A DNA stretch of 64,000 bases from Clavibacter sepedonicus (GTDB taxonomy: Bacteria; Actinomycetota; Actinomycetes; Actinomycetales; Microbacteriaceae). The stretch is taken from contig NC_010408.1 in NCBI RefSeq assembly GCF_000069225.1, positions 1 to 64,000 on the forward strand, written 5' to 3'. Below are positions 1-8,575 of this stretch, in pieces (positions within the stretch are counted from its first letter, which is position 1; each line of letters begins with the position of its first letter). A model generated the notes under the pieces. The model ran no database searches, was not told where the DNA came from, and saw only the letters and a program-made list of their open reading frames with translations. The position numbers were made by a program, and so were the translations under genes.

Positions 1-876
1 CCGCCCACGGCCCGCACAGCACCAGATCCACCACCCCGCACACACACCCCGCTCGACCACGGCGAGCGCCCGACACCCTCCACGACGTCGCGCACGCTCC
101 CCCGGCCCTCGTGTCCCTCGAGCAGCCCCTCGAGGGACGCGAGCGCTCGGCGCCGCACCGCAGCGGCCGACGTCGACGCACAACGGCAGCCACGCACCAG
201 CACCGCGCACGACGTCGACGAGCTCCACACGACCACCCCGCGGCGAGCGCCGACCCCGCGATCACCCCGCCTCGCCGCCGGCCGGCGGCCCCACGGCGCC
301 CGCACGGCGCCCGCGACGTCGCCTCGACGCACAGGACAGCCGGCCAGCGCGCGCACCCGGCGAGCACCGCACCCGACCACGCCACGGCGCACGACGTCGC
401 GCGCGACGACGAGCAGCGTCAGCCGCGTCCTCGCCGGCGGCCCCGGCGGCCGCGCCGCGGCCGGCGCCGCGGCTCGACGTCGACGAGCTCCACCCGGTAC
501 GTCCACCGCACGGCACCACGCCTCGATCGGCGCCCGACACTCGCACCACGACGCCCACGAGCTCACCGCCCACCCCGCTGGACCACGGCGAGCGCCCGAC
601 ACCCTCCACGACGTCGCGCACTCCCCCGCCCACCCCGCGCACAGCTGCCACGACCTGCAGGGCACCCGGACGCCGGCCACACCTCGAGCAGCGCGAGCCC
701 CCGGCGGCGTGCCAGGCCGCACGACGACGCGCAGCGGCAGCCGGAACCGCGGCTCGACATCGACGAGCTCCACGAGCCCCCCGGCGAGCGCCGAACCCGC
801 GATCACCCCGCGTCGACGACGGCCGGCGGACCCGCACCGGCCCCCGGCCCAAGTCCCGTGGACAACCCGCAGCGCC

Positions 877-2458
877 AGTAGATGTACGCACCCGGTACCC
901 CGGCAAGAACACACGGAACCCCTGGTCACGGCAGTGGGCCACCACGAGGAGCGCTAGTAAATGTACGCACGCCCCGCCCCGCTGGAGCAGCTGCAGCGCG
1001 GCGCGCACCCGGCGAGCGCCGTGCACCGCGCACGACGTCGACGAGCCCACCCGGCGCCGCACGGCCACCCCGCGGCGCCCTCGACCAGCGGATCCGCAGC
1101 GAGCTCCTGACGCCCCCACCCGCGACGTCGCGTCGCGGAGCGAGCCACCAGCCTCGGTGCGCGCCCGCGACCACACCGGCGCCCCACCGGCAGCACCACG
1201 GCGAGCGCCCCGCACCCTCCACGACGTCGCGCACACTCCCCCAGGCCCTCCGAACCTCCAGCACCCCCCTCGAGGGGCCCGAGAGCCCGGCACCGCACCA
1301 CAGCGCACGACGTCGACGCGCAGCTACCACCGCGCCCCGCGCCCGCGGCGAGCGCCCGGCACCGCGCACGACGTCGACGCGCTCCACGAAACCACCCCCG
1401 GCGAGCGCCGCACCCGCGATCACCCCGCATCGACGACAGCCAGCGGATCCACGCGGGCACCCGGCGAGCGCCGCACCCCGACCACCCGCCTCGAGCACGC
1501 ACGCGCTCTTCCCCGACGCCGCCGAGCTCCACGCCGGCTCGCATAGGCCCGCGGCGAGCGCCGTGCACCATCCGCACCCGGCGGTCGACGTCGGCCGCAG
1601 CGCCCCCGCGAAGCGCGACAGATGACACACACCCGCCCGGACGGCGATCGCGCCGCAGAACTGGTCGCAGAACACGCAGAAGCCCCGATCAGACCAGTGG
1701 GCCACCACGAGGGGCGCGACAAGATACACACGCCCCCGTGGGCCCGATCGCGCAGCTGCAGCACCCCCACCCCGGCACCGGCACGACCACGGCGAGCACC
1801 GCCCCACGTCCACGCCCCTCGAGCAGGCCCTCGAGCAGCGCAGGCCCCCGGCGCCGCACCAGGTCGCGCGACGTCGCGCACGACGTCGACGCGCAGCTGC
1901 AGCAGCGTCACGACGTCCGCGACGGCGGTCCCACGGCGGCCGGCGCCGCGGCTCGACGTCGACGAGCTCCCCAGCACGCCACAGGGCGGCCCGCGGCGAG
2001 CGCCTCCCCCGCGACCCCCTCGTCGACGACGGCCGGCGGGTCCGCCGCGAGTGCCCGCGCACGGCCTCCTCGGCCGAGCCGCAGCGCGACAAGTGATACG
2101 CACCCCGAGCCCTGCCGACAGCACGCACAGCACCGCCCCAGAGCGCACCAGCTCCCCGATCCGACCAGTGGGTCATCACGGGGAGCGCGAGTAAATGTAC
2201 GCACGCCCCGCCCCGCTCGAGCAGCTGCACGCGCACCGCGCACGACGCCGACGCGCAGCTGCAGCAGCGTCACGACGTCCACGCCGGCCGCCCCCACGGC
2301 GGCCGGCGCCGCGGCCCGACGTCGACGAGCTCACCCAGCACGCCACACGGCGGCCCGACGGCGAGCGCCCCTCGTCGCCGACGACCGGCGGATCCGAGCG
2401 GGCACCCGGTCCGAGCCCCGTGGACGGCCCGCAGCGCCAGTAGATGTACGCACCCGGC
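877..2458 (+). repeat. Dispersed ~100-125 bp repeats with stop-start junctions
   Basis: Three related units lie at about 877-975, 1615-1738 and 2087-2212. Each starts with a site like GCGACAAGTGATACGCAC or CAGTAGATGTACGCAC. A spacer of about 50-70 bp follows, then ACCAGTGGGYCAYCACGRGG and GCGCGASTAAATGTACGCAC or a variant. At 882, 961, 2195 and 2444 a stop codon (TAA or TAG) is followed directly by ATGTACGCAC. Units ending near 881 and 2443 share the predicted C-terminus SPVDxPQRQ. This suggests multiplication and decay of a small ORF cassette, but no coding function can be supported. Confidence 0.45.
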
Positions 2459-3428
2459 GCCGAGCTCGAGCAGCTGCACCCCGCCCGGCCGCAGAGCGCG
2501 GCCGCCGGCACCGCCCCGGCGCGACCGCGGCAGCCACGCGGCGAGGATCCGGTGCCCGAGACGTCGCCTCGACGCGCAGGGACCACCCACCAGCGCGCGC
2601 ACCCGGCGAGCGCCGCACCCCGACCACCGCCTCGAGCACGCACCCGCCCCTCCCCGGACGCCTGGCCACGGCCATCGGATCCGCGGCGTGCGCGGGTCCC
2701 CGCCGCCGAGCTCCACGCCGGCCTCGCCCGGGCCCCACGTCCCGGCACGCCTCCGAGCTCAGCACCCCGCCCCTCGGCGAGCGCCACGTCGACGCCGGGG
2801 TGCGCTCGTCACCGCCGGCAGCCGCCGGGATCCCGCGCACAGCCGACACGACCCCCCGACACCACCTCGGCGAGCGCCCCTCCCCGCCACCCGCACGCCC
2901 GCCCGCGCGCGCACCGCCCCGTACCGCCTGCAGCCGGCCCACCTCGTCGACCAGGAGCCCGGCGAGCGCCAGCCCCTTACCCGCACCCCCGGCGTCGACG
3001 ACTAGGCCGAGGACGACGACCGGCACCGCCCCAGACGTGCCGGGATCCCGCACGACACCGACACCGACACCGACCGGCCGGGCGCGCCCGAGCGCAGGAC
3101 ATCGACAGCCGCACCGCACGGCCACCCCGCGGCGAGCGCTACCCCGCCTCGCCGACGGCCAGCGGCATCCTGCGTCGACCGCGGCGAGCGCCCGGCACGA
3201 GGAACCGCGCGCACCGACGCCCCCGCGGATCCCGAGCACCACCCGCGATCTCGACACACCGAGGACGACGACCAGACGACGTCGACCAGCCCCGCGACCG
3301 CCCACGCCGCCCGCACCGCGGCCGACGTCGACCACGCACTCCCGCTCCCCCGCACCACGCCGACGCCCGCCGGGATCCCGCACCGGCCCGCCGCGCGCAC
3401 GACCACTCGGCCAGCGCCCGACGGCCTC

Positions 3429-3477
3429 GGCGAGCGCCGAACACCCGCCAGCACCCCACACAGCCCCACCACGACCC
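3429..3477 (+). repeat. 49-bp direct repeat, copy 1
   Basis: Begins with GGCGAGCGCCGAACACCCGC and matches 4063-4111 with one visible mismatch. It lies about 180 bp upstream of the small gene at 3655, so it may be part of a duplicated upstream region. Confidence 0.75.
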
Positions 3478-3654
3478 CGGTCTCCTCCGGCAGACGCCGA
3501 CCACGCGAACCCGCACCCGACGACCACCCGGCGAGCACCGGCAACCCGGCAGCGGGCCCTCGCCGCACGCACGCCGCGGCCGCAGCGTGCGCACCTGGTC
3601 GAGGAACCGGTCGCCGGTCCCCACCCCGGCAGGGGCACGTGCCAGGCTCACCCC

Positions 3655-3975
3655 ATGACGATGCGAATCAGCGTGGACCTGGAGAACATGACCTACGGCG
3701 AGCTCATCGAGTTCGCTCTCGCCGCCCGCGCAAGCGGCGTGGACCCCGCCACCCCCGTCACGCAGGTCCCCGCCGCCCAGGACGAGGACCTGATCGTCCG
3801 CTTCGAGATCGAGGTCGACAGCCTCACCGGCGAGGACTTCATCGAGATCTCTCCCACGGACGCCCGTCACTACGCCGGGATCATCGACAGCGTCCTCGAC
3901 AACGACGGCGACGCCCGCGCCGAGCAGGGCGCCCTCACGAACCTCCGCGACGTGCTCCAGGGCCGCCCCGCCTGA
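3655..3975 (+). CDS. Small acidic protein of unknown function
   Basis: The 106-residue product begins MTMRISVDLENMTYGEL. It is acidic, with regular codon use, unlike the surrounding open frames, so this is the first credible gene in the window. ATG at 3655 is used; a second in-frame ATG lies at 3661, and only a weak purine stretch precedes either. I see no transmembrane segment, signal peptide or known motif. Residues of the type LENMTYGELIEFALAARASG suggest a helical N-terminus, and the C-terminal half (IIDSVLDND...NLRDVLQG) also looks helical. No function is assigned. Confidence 0.7.
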   Translation: MTMRISVDLENMTYGELIEFALAARASGVDPATPVTQVPAAQDEDLIVRFEIEVDSLTGEDFIEISPTDARHYAGIIDSVLDNDGDARAEQGALTNLRDVLQGRPA

Positions 3976-4062
3976 CCCCAGCCCGCACCAACCCCGGCGA
4001 GCGCCGGACCCTCAACACCAGCATCCCGCGCACGCCCACCCCGACGAGCGCCCGAGACCCGC

Positions 4063-4111
4063 GGCGAGCGCCGAACACCCGCCAGCACCCCGCACAGCCC
4101 CACCACGACCC
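4063..4111 (+). repeat. 49-bp direct repeat, copy 2
   Basis: Second copy of the repeat at 3429-3477. It ends about 40 bp before the start codon of the VbhA-like gene at 4153, so it occupies the position expected of a promoter or operator. Confidence 0.75.
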
Positions 4112-4152
4112 TGATCCTGGCCACGACCCGACGCCGGAGCTACCCTCACCGC

Positions 4153-4380
4153 ATGACCGACAACCCGGACACCCCCACCGAGGCCACCGACGCCGAGGCC
4201 GCGGCCGCCGCGCACGAGGCCCGGGCTGTCGAGAGCCTCGCGTTCGCCGACGCCGCGCTCGCCCTCGGCGGCCACCAGGTCACCGACCCCGTCCTCCTCG
4301 ACATCACCGACCGCGCCGCGCGCGAGGAGATCACCGCCGAGGACGCCATCACCCAGATCCGCCGACACGTCCAACGCTGA
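4153..4380 (+). CDS. VbhA-like antitoxin-family protein (copy 1)
   Basis: A 75-residue acidic, all-helical protein. Its C-terminal half (LALGGHQVTDPVLLDI, then ITAEDAITQIRRH) has the layout of VbhA-type antitoxins, which block Fic AMP-transferases with an S-x-x-x-E-G/N helix. Here the equivalent position reads ALALGGH, so the inhibitory glutamate is replaced by glycine. No Fic gene (HPFxxGNGR) lies nearby. The next gene, 17 bp downstream, is a paralogue. Family assignment is by pattern only; it may be an orphan antitoxin, a solo anti-toxin, or a protein that reused the fold. Confidence 0.55.
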   Translation: MTDNPDTPTEATDAEAAAAAHEARAVESLAFADAALALGGHQVTDPVLLDITDRAAREEITAEDAITQIRRHVQR

Positions 4381-4397
4381 CACCGCGAGGACCCACC

Positions 4398-4586
4398 ATG
4401 ACCGACCCCGATACCCCGACCGATGCCCAGGTTCAGGAGCGCCTCGCGTTCGCGACGGCCGGCCTCGCGCTCGGCGGGCACGAGATCACCGACCCCGTCC
4501 TCCTCGACATCCTCGAACGCGCCGCCCAGCATCAGATCACCAGCGACGAGGCCATCGCCCAGATCCGGGCACACATCCAAGGCTGA
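4398..4586 (+). CDS. VbhA-like antitoxin-family protein (copy 2)
   Basis: A 62-residue paralogue of the gene just upstream, sharing the blocks LALGGHEITDPVLLDI and ITSDEAIAQIRAHIQ. GAGG at about 4387 gives a good ribosome-binding site for ATG 4398. The motif glutamate of VbhA-type antitoxins is glycine here as well. The tandem pair lies 17 bp apart and probably forms one operon. Its duplication without a recognisable Fic partner is unusual. Function is not established. Confidence 0.55.
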   Translation: MTDPDTPTDAQVQERLAFATAGLALGGHEITDPVLLDILERAAQHQITSDEAIAQIRAHIQG

Positions 4587-4792
4587 ACCGAACCGCACCG
4601 CTCGCCGGGCGGCCCCTCGTGCAGCGGCGATCAGGTGCCGCTGCCGCCACGAACAGCACTGGTCTGACCATTGTGTCGAGCGCCCCGTCCCGCGAACGTC
4701 CGGCATTCCGACCGTTCCGCCGGCGGCACCCCAGCCCGACGCACGCTTCACGAACCCTCGTCTCGCGTGCTCTTGCGACCTATGCTGTGGGC

Positions 4793-5383
4793 ATGGGGCA
4801 CATTCCAGTAGCTGTACCGAGATTTTGGTGGCGCGCGGATGCGGCTACTGTGCAGTTTTGGGCGAGCTCGAACCCGGATATCGACGACAACAAGATTCGT
4901 CACGCTGATGCCGACGAGCACAACTGGCAGGCCATTGCTGACGCTGTCGTTGCAGTCGGCAACGCTCTCGCTTCTCGCTCGTGGACTTTCGATGCGGATA
5001 GCCCTCTATACGCGGATCTTGATTTACCGGACTATCCGGGCGAACTGAGCCAGATCGAACAAGACATTGTTAGATCATGGTTCAACTACTGGGAGGCCGT
5101 CCGCTTCGACCCTTGGGATCTGCAGCCCGAGAATGGTCGCCACCGCCTATGGCGGACCCTACCCCACTTCGGCACGGCTCTTATACCCATATGCGGTAGC
5201 GCTCTCGGCTATGCCACCCCGGAGAACGTAGCTGCATTAGGGCCATCATGGCCTCAGGACTTTGCGCGTCAGCTTTACTTACTTCGCACCTCTTCCGCAT
5301 TTGACGGCACTGACGCGGTAAATGTGCAGTTCGAAGCTTCCATGGTAGATGCGTCACAGGGTCGCCTACCGCCGCTGATGTAG
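4793..5383 (+). CDS. Unknown protein in a lower-G+C patch, probably leaderless
   Basis: The 196-residue product begins MGHIPVAVPRFWWRAD. A TATGCT hexamer ends 6 bp before the ATG at 4793, the arrangement of leaderless actinobacterial transcripts, and no ribosome-binding site is present. Tryptophan- and aspartate-rich stretches (FNYWEAVRFDPWDL) occur, but I recognise no domain. Base composition is clearly lower in G+C than upstream and continues through the next gene. Together they look like a recently acquired pair, possibly defence or counter-defence, but that is inference only. Confidence 0.65.
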   Translation: MGHIPVAVPRFWWRADAATVQFWASSNPDIDDNKIRHADADEHNWQAIADAVVAVGNALASRSWTFDADSPLYADLDLPDYPGELSQIEQDIVRSWFNYWEAVRFDPWDLQPENGRHRLWRTLPHFGTALIPICGSALGYATPENVAALGPSWPQDFARQLYLLRTSSAFDGTDAVNVQFEASMVDASQGRLPPLM

Positions 5384-5477
5384 CCCGCGCACTTACAACG
5401 CACTCACTCCTCCAGCAATACTCGTAACGCTAGCGAAGCAGGGTTGGTATCCAGATGCCGCCCCACGGGAGATTACT

Positions 5478-6320
5478 ATGCGCAGCACAGATGCCCGCAG
5501 AATGATTGCTGCGGCTCAGCAGGTAGCAAAGGAAATAGAGGACTCACCTATAAGCCCCGAGGCCTGGCTGGAGGCCCGCTGGGCAGAGCTGAACGCGGAA
5601 TACCCTCTGCGTCCGCTTCCCTGGCGTTGGGTCTCACGTCCTGGCATAGCTGCACCGTCCGCCCAGATAGGGATGATCGACCCCTCCAACGTCGTGTGTG
5701 TGGATCGCTCATCAGAATGGGGGTGGCTTAACAATCGCCCCGAGTCGTTCACACTAATTCTCGACCGGCTTCTTATTGCGGCACGGTCAGGTGACTGGGC
5801 GCGCTGGGTCATTGAGTGGGAACCTCCTGCCGATCGCGTATCTATGGAAGAGACCACGGCGCTTGGGCGAGTGATTTACAACGTCGGGCACGGCGGCCGG
5901 CATCGGACAATGATGGCGCGAGCTTTTCGCCTACCCGTTATGCCTTGCACTGTCCGCCGGCTCGAGACACCTCGCTCCGGCGACATCGTCAAAATACCTA
6001 CTGGTGAGGATTTTGAGCGCTCTCATGCCTCCGCCCTGGTCTCACACGGCTTCGTCACCAATCAGACTTACCGAGGCGGCATGTGGGAAGCACGCGTCCT
6101 AGTAAGTTTGGACGTGCCCTGGTTATACGACCCGCCTGCGCGTGTGGAGACGTCTGCTCAGCTTTTCGAGTCTGTGCATCCCGGCATCCTCGAGGAGAAC
6201 CAGTTGTCCCGGATGCTGGACTATCGGCAGTGGGAGAACCGATTCGATCCTTCGCGCCCCCCTGCCCCAGGCTTGCGCGACAAGTGGTACCGACTGAAGC
6301 GGCTATACCGCCCTCTGTAA
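5478..6320 (+). CDS. Unknown protein with a ParB-like motif
   Basis: Length is 280 residues. GGGAG six bases before ATG 5478 sets the start. The central segment around residues 134-155 (VGHGGRHRTMMARAFRLP) resembles the conserved motif of ParB/Srx-like nuclease domains (GxHRxxAAxxLG), which bind a nucleotide. The rest is not recognised, and the N-terminal SMC-loading or HTH parts of true ParB are missing. It shares the low G+C of the preceding gene and is separated from it by about 95 bp, so the two may be co-transferred. Partition, nuclease and defence roles are all possible. Confidence 0.55.
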   Translation: MRSTDARRMIAAAQQVAKEIEDSPISPEAWLEARWAELNAEYPLRPLPWRWVSRPGIAAPSAQIGMIDPSNVVCVDRSSEWGWLNNRPESFTLILDRLLIAARSGDWARWVIEWEPPADRVSMEETTALGRVIYNVGHGGRHRTMMARAFRLPVMPCTVRRLETPRSGDIVKIPTGEDFERSHASALVSHGFVTNQTYRGGMWEARVLVSLDVPWLYDPPARVETSAQLFESVHPGILEENQLSRMLDYRQWENRFDPSRPPAPGLRDKWYRLKRLYRPL

Positions 6321-6433
6321 CGGCGCCCACAGCACCCCTCGATTACCTCAGCCCCAACCGCTTGCCTCGAACGCGGCACCAGCGCCGGCGGGCACGCTCG
6401 TCGCTGTCCGCCGGAGAGGCACACTTAAGGGGG

Positions 6434-6480
6434 TTGACACCTTTACCGTACATGCGTAGGTTCGTAGATGTCAGATCTAC
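6434..6480 (+). promoter_or_regulatory. Promoter with GTAGAT-N5-ATCTAC operator (dprA-like gene)
   Basis: The -35 TTGACA (6434-6439), 17-bp spacer and -10 TAGGTT (6457-6462) are followed by the inverted repeat GTAGATGTCAGATCTAC (6464-6480). The block AAGGGGGTTGACAC is shared with the promoters at 21.1, 23.05 and 24.35 kb. The operator covers the expected transcription start, so it most likely mediates repression. Confidence 0.85.
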
Positions 6481-6499
6481 CGAGCCTCCGGAGGCCACC

Positions 6500-7543
6500 A
6501 TGCCATCGCTGTCCGCCCACACCGCCCTCTGGGGCATCTCACCCGACCACTACTCACCCCTGATCGAGCAGGTCACGCCGACCACGCCCATGTCGGCGCC
6601 GCTCGACGACGTCGTTGAACGTTTCGCCCGTGTCGTCTGGACGCACATCGGGGCTCCTGGTGACACCGTCGCGGGAAGCCTCGTCCAGCACCTCGGTGCA
6701 ACCACCGCGCTCACTGCCGTCGTCGAGCAGTGGCCCCTACGGCTCATGCGTTCCGCGTTGGAGGACGGCGAGGAACCCGGTCCCGTCCTGGATCTTCACG
6801 CACTGGCAGCCCAGCTGCGTGCCTGGCGGGAGCGATTTATCGTGGACGACGTCTTTCGCTCCCTCCGCACAGCCGCAGAGTGCGGTGCAACCGTGCTGAT
6901 CCCCTCGGACCCACAGTGGCCCCGCGGTCTCGCCGACCTTGGCCCTGAGATGCCCTATGCGCTGTGGGTGCGTGGGCACACGGACCGGATGATCCGCCTC
7001 GAGAGATCTCTCGCCGTGATCGGCGCCCGAGCCGCCACGGTGTACGGGTCGGCTGTGACGTCCGAGTCCGTATCGGAACTCGTGCGCGAAGGTATCGCCA
7101 TCGTGAACAGCGGCAGCTTCGGAATTGACGGTGCTGCCCTACGGGCTGCCGTCGGCAGCACGGGCAGCGCGTTTGCGGTCATCTCCAGCGGCGTGGACGT
7201 CACCTACCCGCATGCGCACGCGGAGCTCTTCGAGGACGTAATCGAGACCGGTGCAGTCGTCACGGAACGCCCGCCCCACACGGCGCCGTCGCGGTGGTCC
7301 TTCCTGTCGCGCAATCGGATCTTGGCTGCCCTGTCCAGCGGGACGGTGCTGATGGAAGGCTCGCACCGATCCGGCGCACTCTTGACCGCTCAGCGGGCAC
7401 TTCAGCTCGGACGCCCCGTCGGAGCCGTCCCCGGGCAGGTCGACTCCCCCTCCGCGGGAGGCTGCCTGACAATGATCCGCGACCATGGCGCCACCCTGGT
7501 CACAGGGCACGAGGACATGTCACGGCTGCTGCCGCCCTTCTAA
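6500..7543 (+). CDS. dprA: DprA/Smf-like DNA-processing protein
   Basis: The 347-residue product starts at ATG 6500 behind GGAGG. An N-terminal helical part precedes a Rossmann-like DprA/LOG fold from about residue 165. Typical blocks are AVIGARAATVYG, VNSGSFGIDGAALRAA, SGVDVTYPHAHAELF, FLSRNRILAALSSGTVLMEG, RSGALLTAQRALQLGRPVGAVPG and GCLTMIRDHGATLV. DprA binds incoming single-stranded DNA and loads RecA during natural transformation. Plasmid copies may protect single strands during transfer or act in defence (inference). No C-terminal winged helix is seen. It is controlled by the shared operator promoter, which groups it with the accessory genes at 21-25 kb. Confidence 0.85.
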   Translation: MPSLSAHTALWGISPDHYSPLIEQVTPTTPMSAPLDDVVERFARVVWTHIGAPGDTVAGSLVQHLGATTALTAVVEQWPLRLMRSALEDGEEPGPVLDLHALAAQLRAWRERFIVDDVFRSLRTAAECGATVLIPSDPQWPRGLADLGPEMPYALWVRGHTDRMIRLERSLAVIGARAATVYGSAVTSESVSELVREGIAIVNSGSFGIDGAALRAAVGSTGSAFAVISSGVDVTYPHAHAELFEDVIETGAVVTERPPHTAPSRWSFLSRNRILAALSSGTVLMEGSHRSGALLTAQRALQLGRPVGAVPGQVDSPSAGGCLTMIRDHGATLVTGHEDMSRLLPPF

Positions 7544-7615
7544 GCAGGCAGGATCGGCGGCTCGGCGCGGACTCACCCGCCGTTATCCCTCCCCGCTGCG
7601 GCGGCAGCGACGTCC

Positions 7616-8026
7616 TCAACCGTCGAGCTCAACCGAATGACCGGCCACTTGGTTGCTGCACTCTCGCAGTAGCTCGCGGAGAGCGCCCTTCTCCACCGTC
7701 CACCGTCGGCCGTCGCGCACACCCGGCATCAGGTCGGCTCGGATCCAACCGGTGATCGCCTGTCGGCTCATCCTCAGCAGCTGCGCCACCTCGTCGACCG
7801 AGAGGATGTCGCCGTATGCATCAAGTGGATCCGGGTCGCGCGGACGCGGCGCGACGGGGCCGTTGGCCGTCGATTCCATCCACACGCGGACCTCTGCCCG
7901 GAACGCAAACCACGAGTGCCCGACCAGGTAGCCAGGTATCACCCCGTGCCGAAACCAGAGGCTCAACGTGGTCTGACGAATACGCAGCAACGTCTGAAGG
8001 TCACCCGATCGCAGGGTGACGGGCAT
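7616..8026 (-). CDS. Protein with two excisionase-type helix-turn-helix domains
   Basis: The 136-residue product carries two MerR/excisionase-like HTH modules: LQTLLRIRQTTLSLWFRHGVI near the N-terminus, and the clearer ILSVDEVAQLLRMSRQAITG followed by a wing (GVRDGRRWTVEKGAL) near the C-terminus. The frame stays open to a GTG at 8101. I prefer ATG 8026 because the palindrome at 8063-8075 would otherwise be coding. It is divergent from lsr2. Such proteins act as transcription regulators or recombination directionality factors; no recombinase is seen nearby. Confidence 0.65.
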   Translation of the reverse strand: MPVTLRSGDLQTLLRIRQTTLSLWFRHGVIPGYLVGHSWFAFRAEVRVWMESTANGPVAPRPRDPDPLDAYGDILSVDEVAQLLRMSRQAITGWIRADLMPGVRDGRRWTVEKGALRELLRECSNQVAGHSVELDG

Positions 8027-8062
8027 GGCATCCCACACAGCCGGATCGGTCACGAACGCATG

Positions 8063-8075
8063 ATATCGCCGATAT
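8063..8075. promoter_or_regulatory. Palindrome ATATCG-C-CGATAT between divergent genes
   Basis: A perfect 6-bp inverted repeat with a one-base centre, in the intergenic space between the double-HTH gene and lsr2 if the HTH gene starts at 8026. It is a candidate operator for the HTH protein, controlling itself, lsr2 or both. Confidence 0.5.
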
Positions 8076-8166
8076 GCGTGTGGAAATCTGGCGGTTCGCA
8101 CCCCGTACGGTTATGGTAGGAGAACTGGCGTCCTAGCACGCGAAATCCGTATGGAAAGGCAAGTAG

Positions 8167-8514
8167 ATGGCCCGCAAAGTAGTCACCACTCTCGTTGACG
8201 ACATCGACGGCACGGAGATCGTGGACGGCACGGGCGAGACCGTCCCGTTCGCGCTCGATGGCGTGAACTACGAGATCGACCTCAGCGACGACAACGCGGA
8301 CACGCTGCGGACAGTGCTTAAGGACTACATCGACAAGGGTCGCCGCGTCGGCCGCGCGACGACCGGGAAGCCCGGCACGCGCCGCTCGTCGAGCTCAGGC
8401 CCGAAGGGGGACCTCAGCGCCGCGCGGGAGTGGCTCCGTGAGCACGGCCACAAGGTCTCCGAGCGCGGACGGATCTCCGCGGATCTGCTCGAGGAGTACC
8501 GCGCGAACAACTAG
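8167..8514 (+). CDS. lsr2: Lsr2-type nucleoid-associated xenogeneic silencer
   Basis: A 115-residue protein of the usual family length. The N-terminal dimerisation half begins MARKVVTTLVDDIDGTEI and includes VPFALDGVNYEIDLSDDNAD. A linker follows, then the C-terminal DNA-binding domain (AAREWLREHGHKVSERGRIS) with the RGR minor-groove hook. Lsr2 bridges DNA and silences A/T-rich foreign genes. A plasmid copy can limit the cost of plasmid genes or target the chromosome. GGAAAGG precedes ATG 8167, and a strong terminator follows at 8530. Candidate local targets are the lower-G+C genes at 4.8-6.3, 44-47 and 60-61.5 kb. Confidence 0.95.
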   Translation: MARKVVTTLVDDIDGTEIVDGTGETVPFALDGVNYEIDLSDDNADTLRTVLKDYIDKGRRVGRATTGKPGTRRSSSSGPKGDLSAAREWLREHGHKVSERGRISADLLEEYRANN

Positions 8515-8529
8515 CGCGAGCCGCACGCA

Positions 8530-8564
8530 CGAGAGGGCCGACCCGCCATGGGTCGGCCCTCTCG
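8530..8564. terminator. Bidirectional terminator hairpin
   Basis: Perfect 15-bp stem (CGAGAGGGCCGACCC) with a 5-base loop, placed between the converging ends of lsr2 and the MFS gene. There is no T-tract, as is common in high-G+C actinobacteria. Confidence 0.9.
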
Positions 8565-8575
8565 TCGCCGCTGGC

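Larger units (their letters stand above)
1..3640. repeat. Very G+C-rich, repeat-dense region without a credible gene
   Basis: All six frames stay open for long stretches here only because the sequence is almost A/T-free; the translations are Arg/Pro/Ala-rich with no domain, no ribosome-binding site and no sensible amino-acid composition. The DNA is instead a mosaic of recurring pieces. The 10-mer GGCGAGCGCC (self-complementary arms GGCG/CGCC) occurs about 20 times up to 4.1 kb, for example near 61, 242, 587, 783, 1011, 1200, 1347, 1400, 1463, 1553, 1995, 2360, 2605, 2776, 2869, 2961, 3183 and 3429. CGACGTCGACGAGCTC-like blocks recur near 209, 477, 757, 1034, 1369, 1951 and 2318. It could be a REP-type array, decayed coding repeats, or a replication or partition region; I cannot tell which. 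Confidence 0.6.

Noticed and set aside
877..2458. CRISPR array or integron attC array
   Set aside because: Repeats are few, of unequal length and imperfect, without regular spacers; no cas or integrase gene and no attC core sites.
111..3870. Long open frames on both strands in the first 3.6 kb (for example 926-2236 minus, 1738-3600 plus, 2331-3638 minus)
   Set aside because: Arg/Pro/Ala-rich translations in all frames, no start signals, no domains; explained by very high G+C and repeats.
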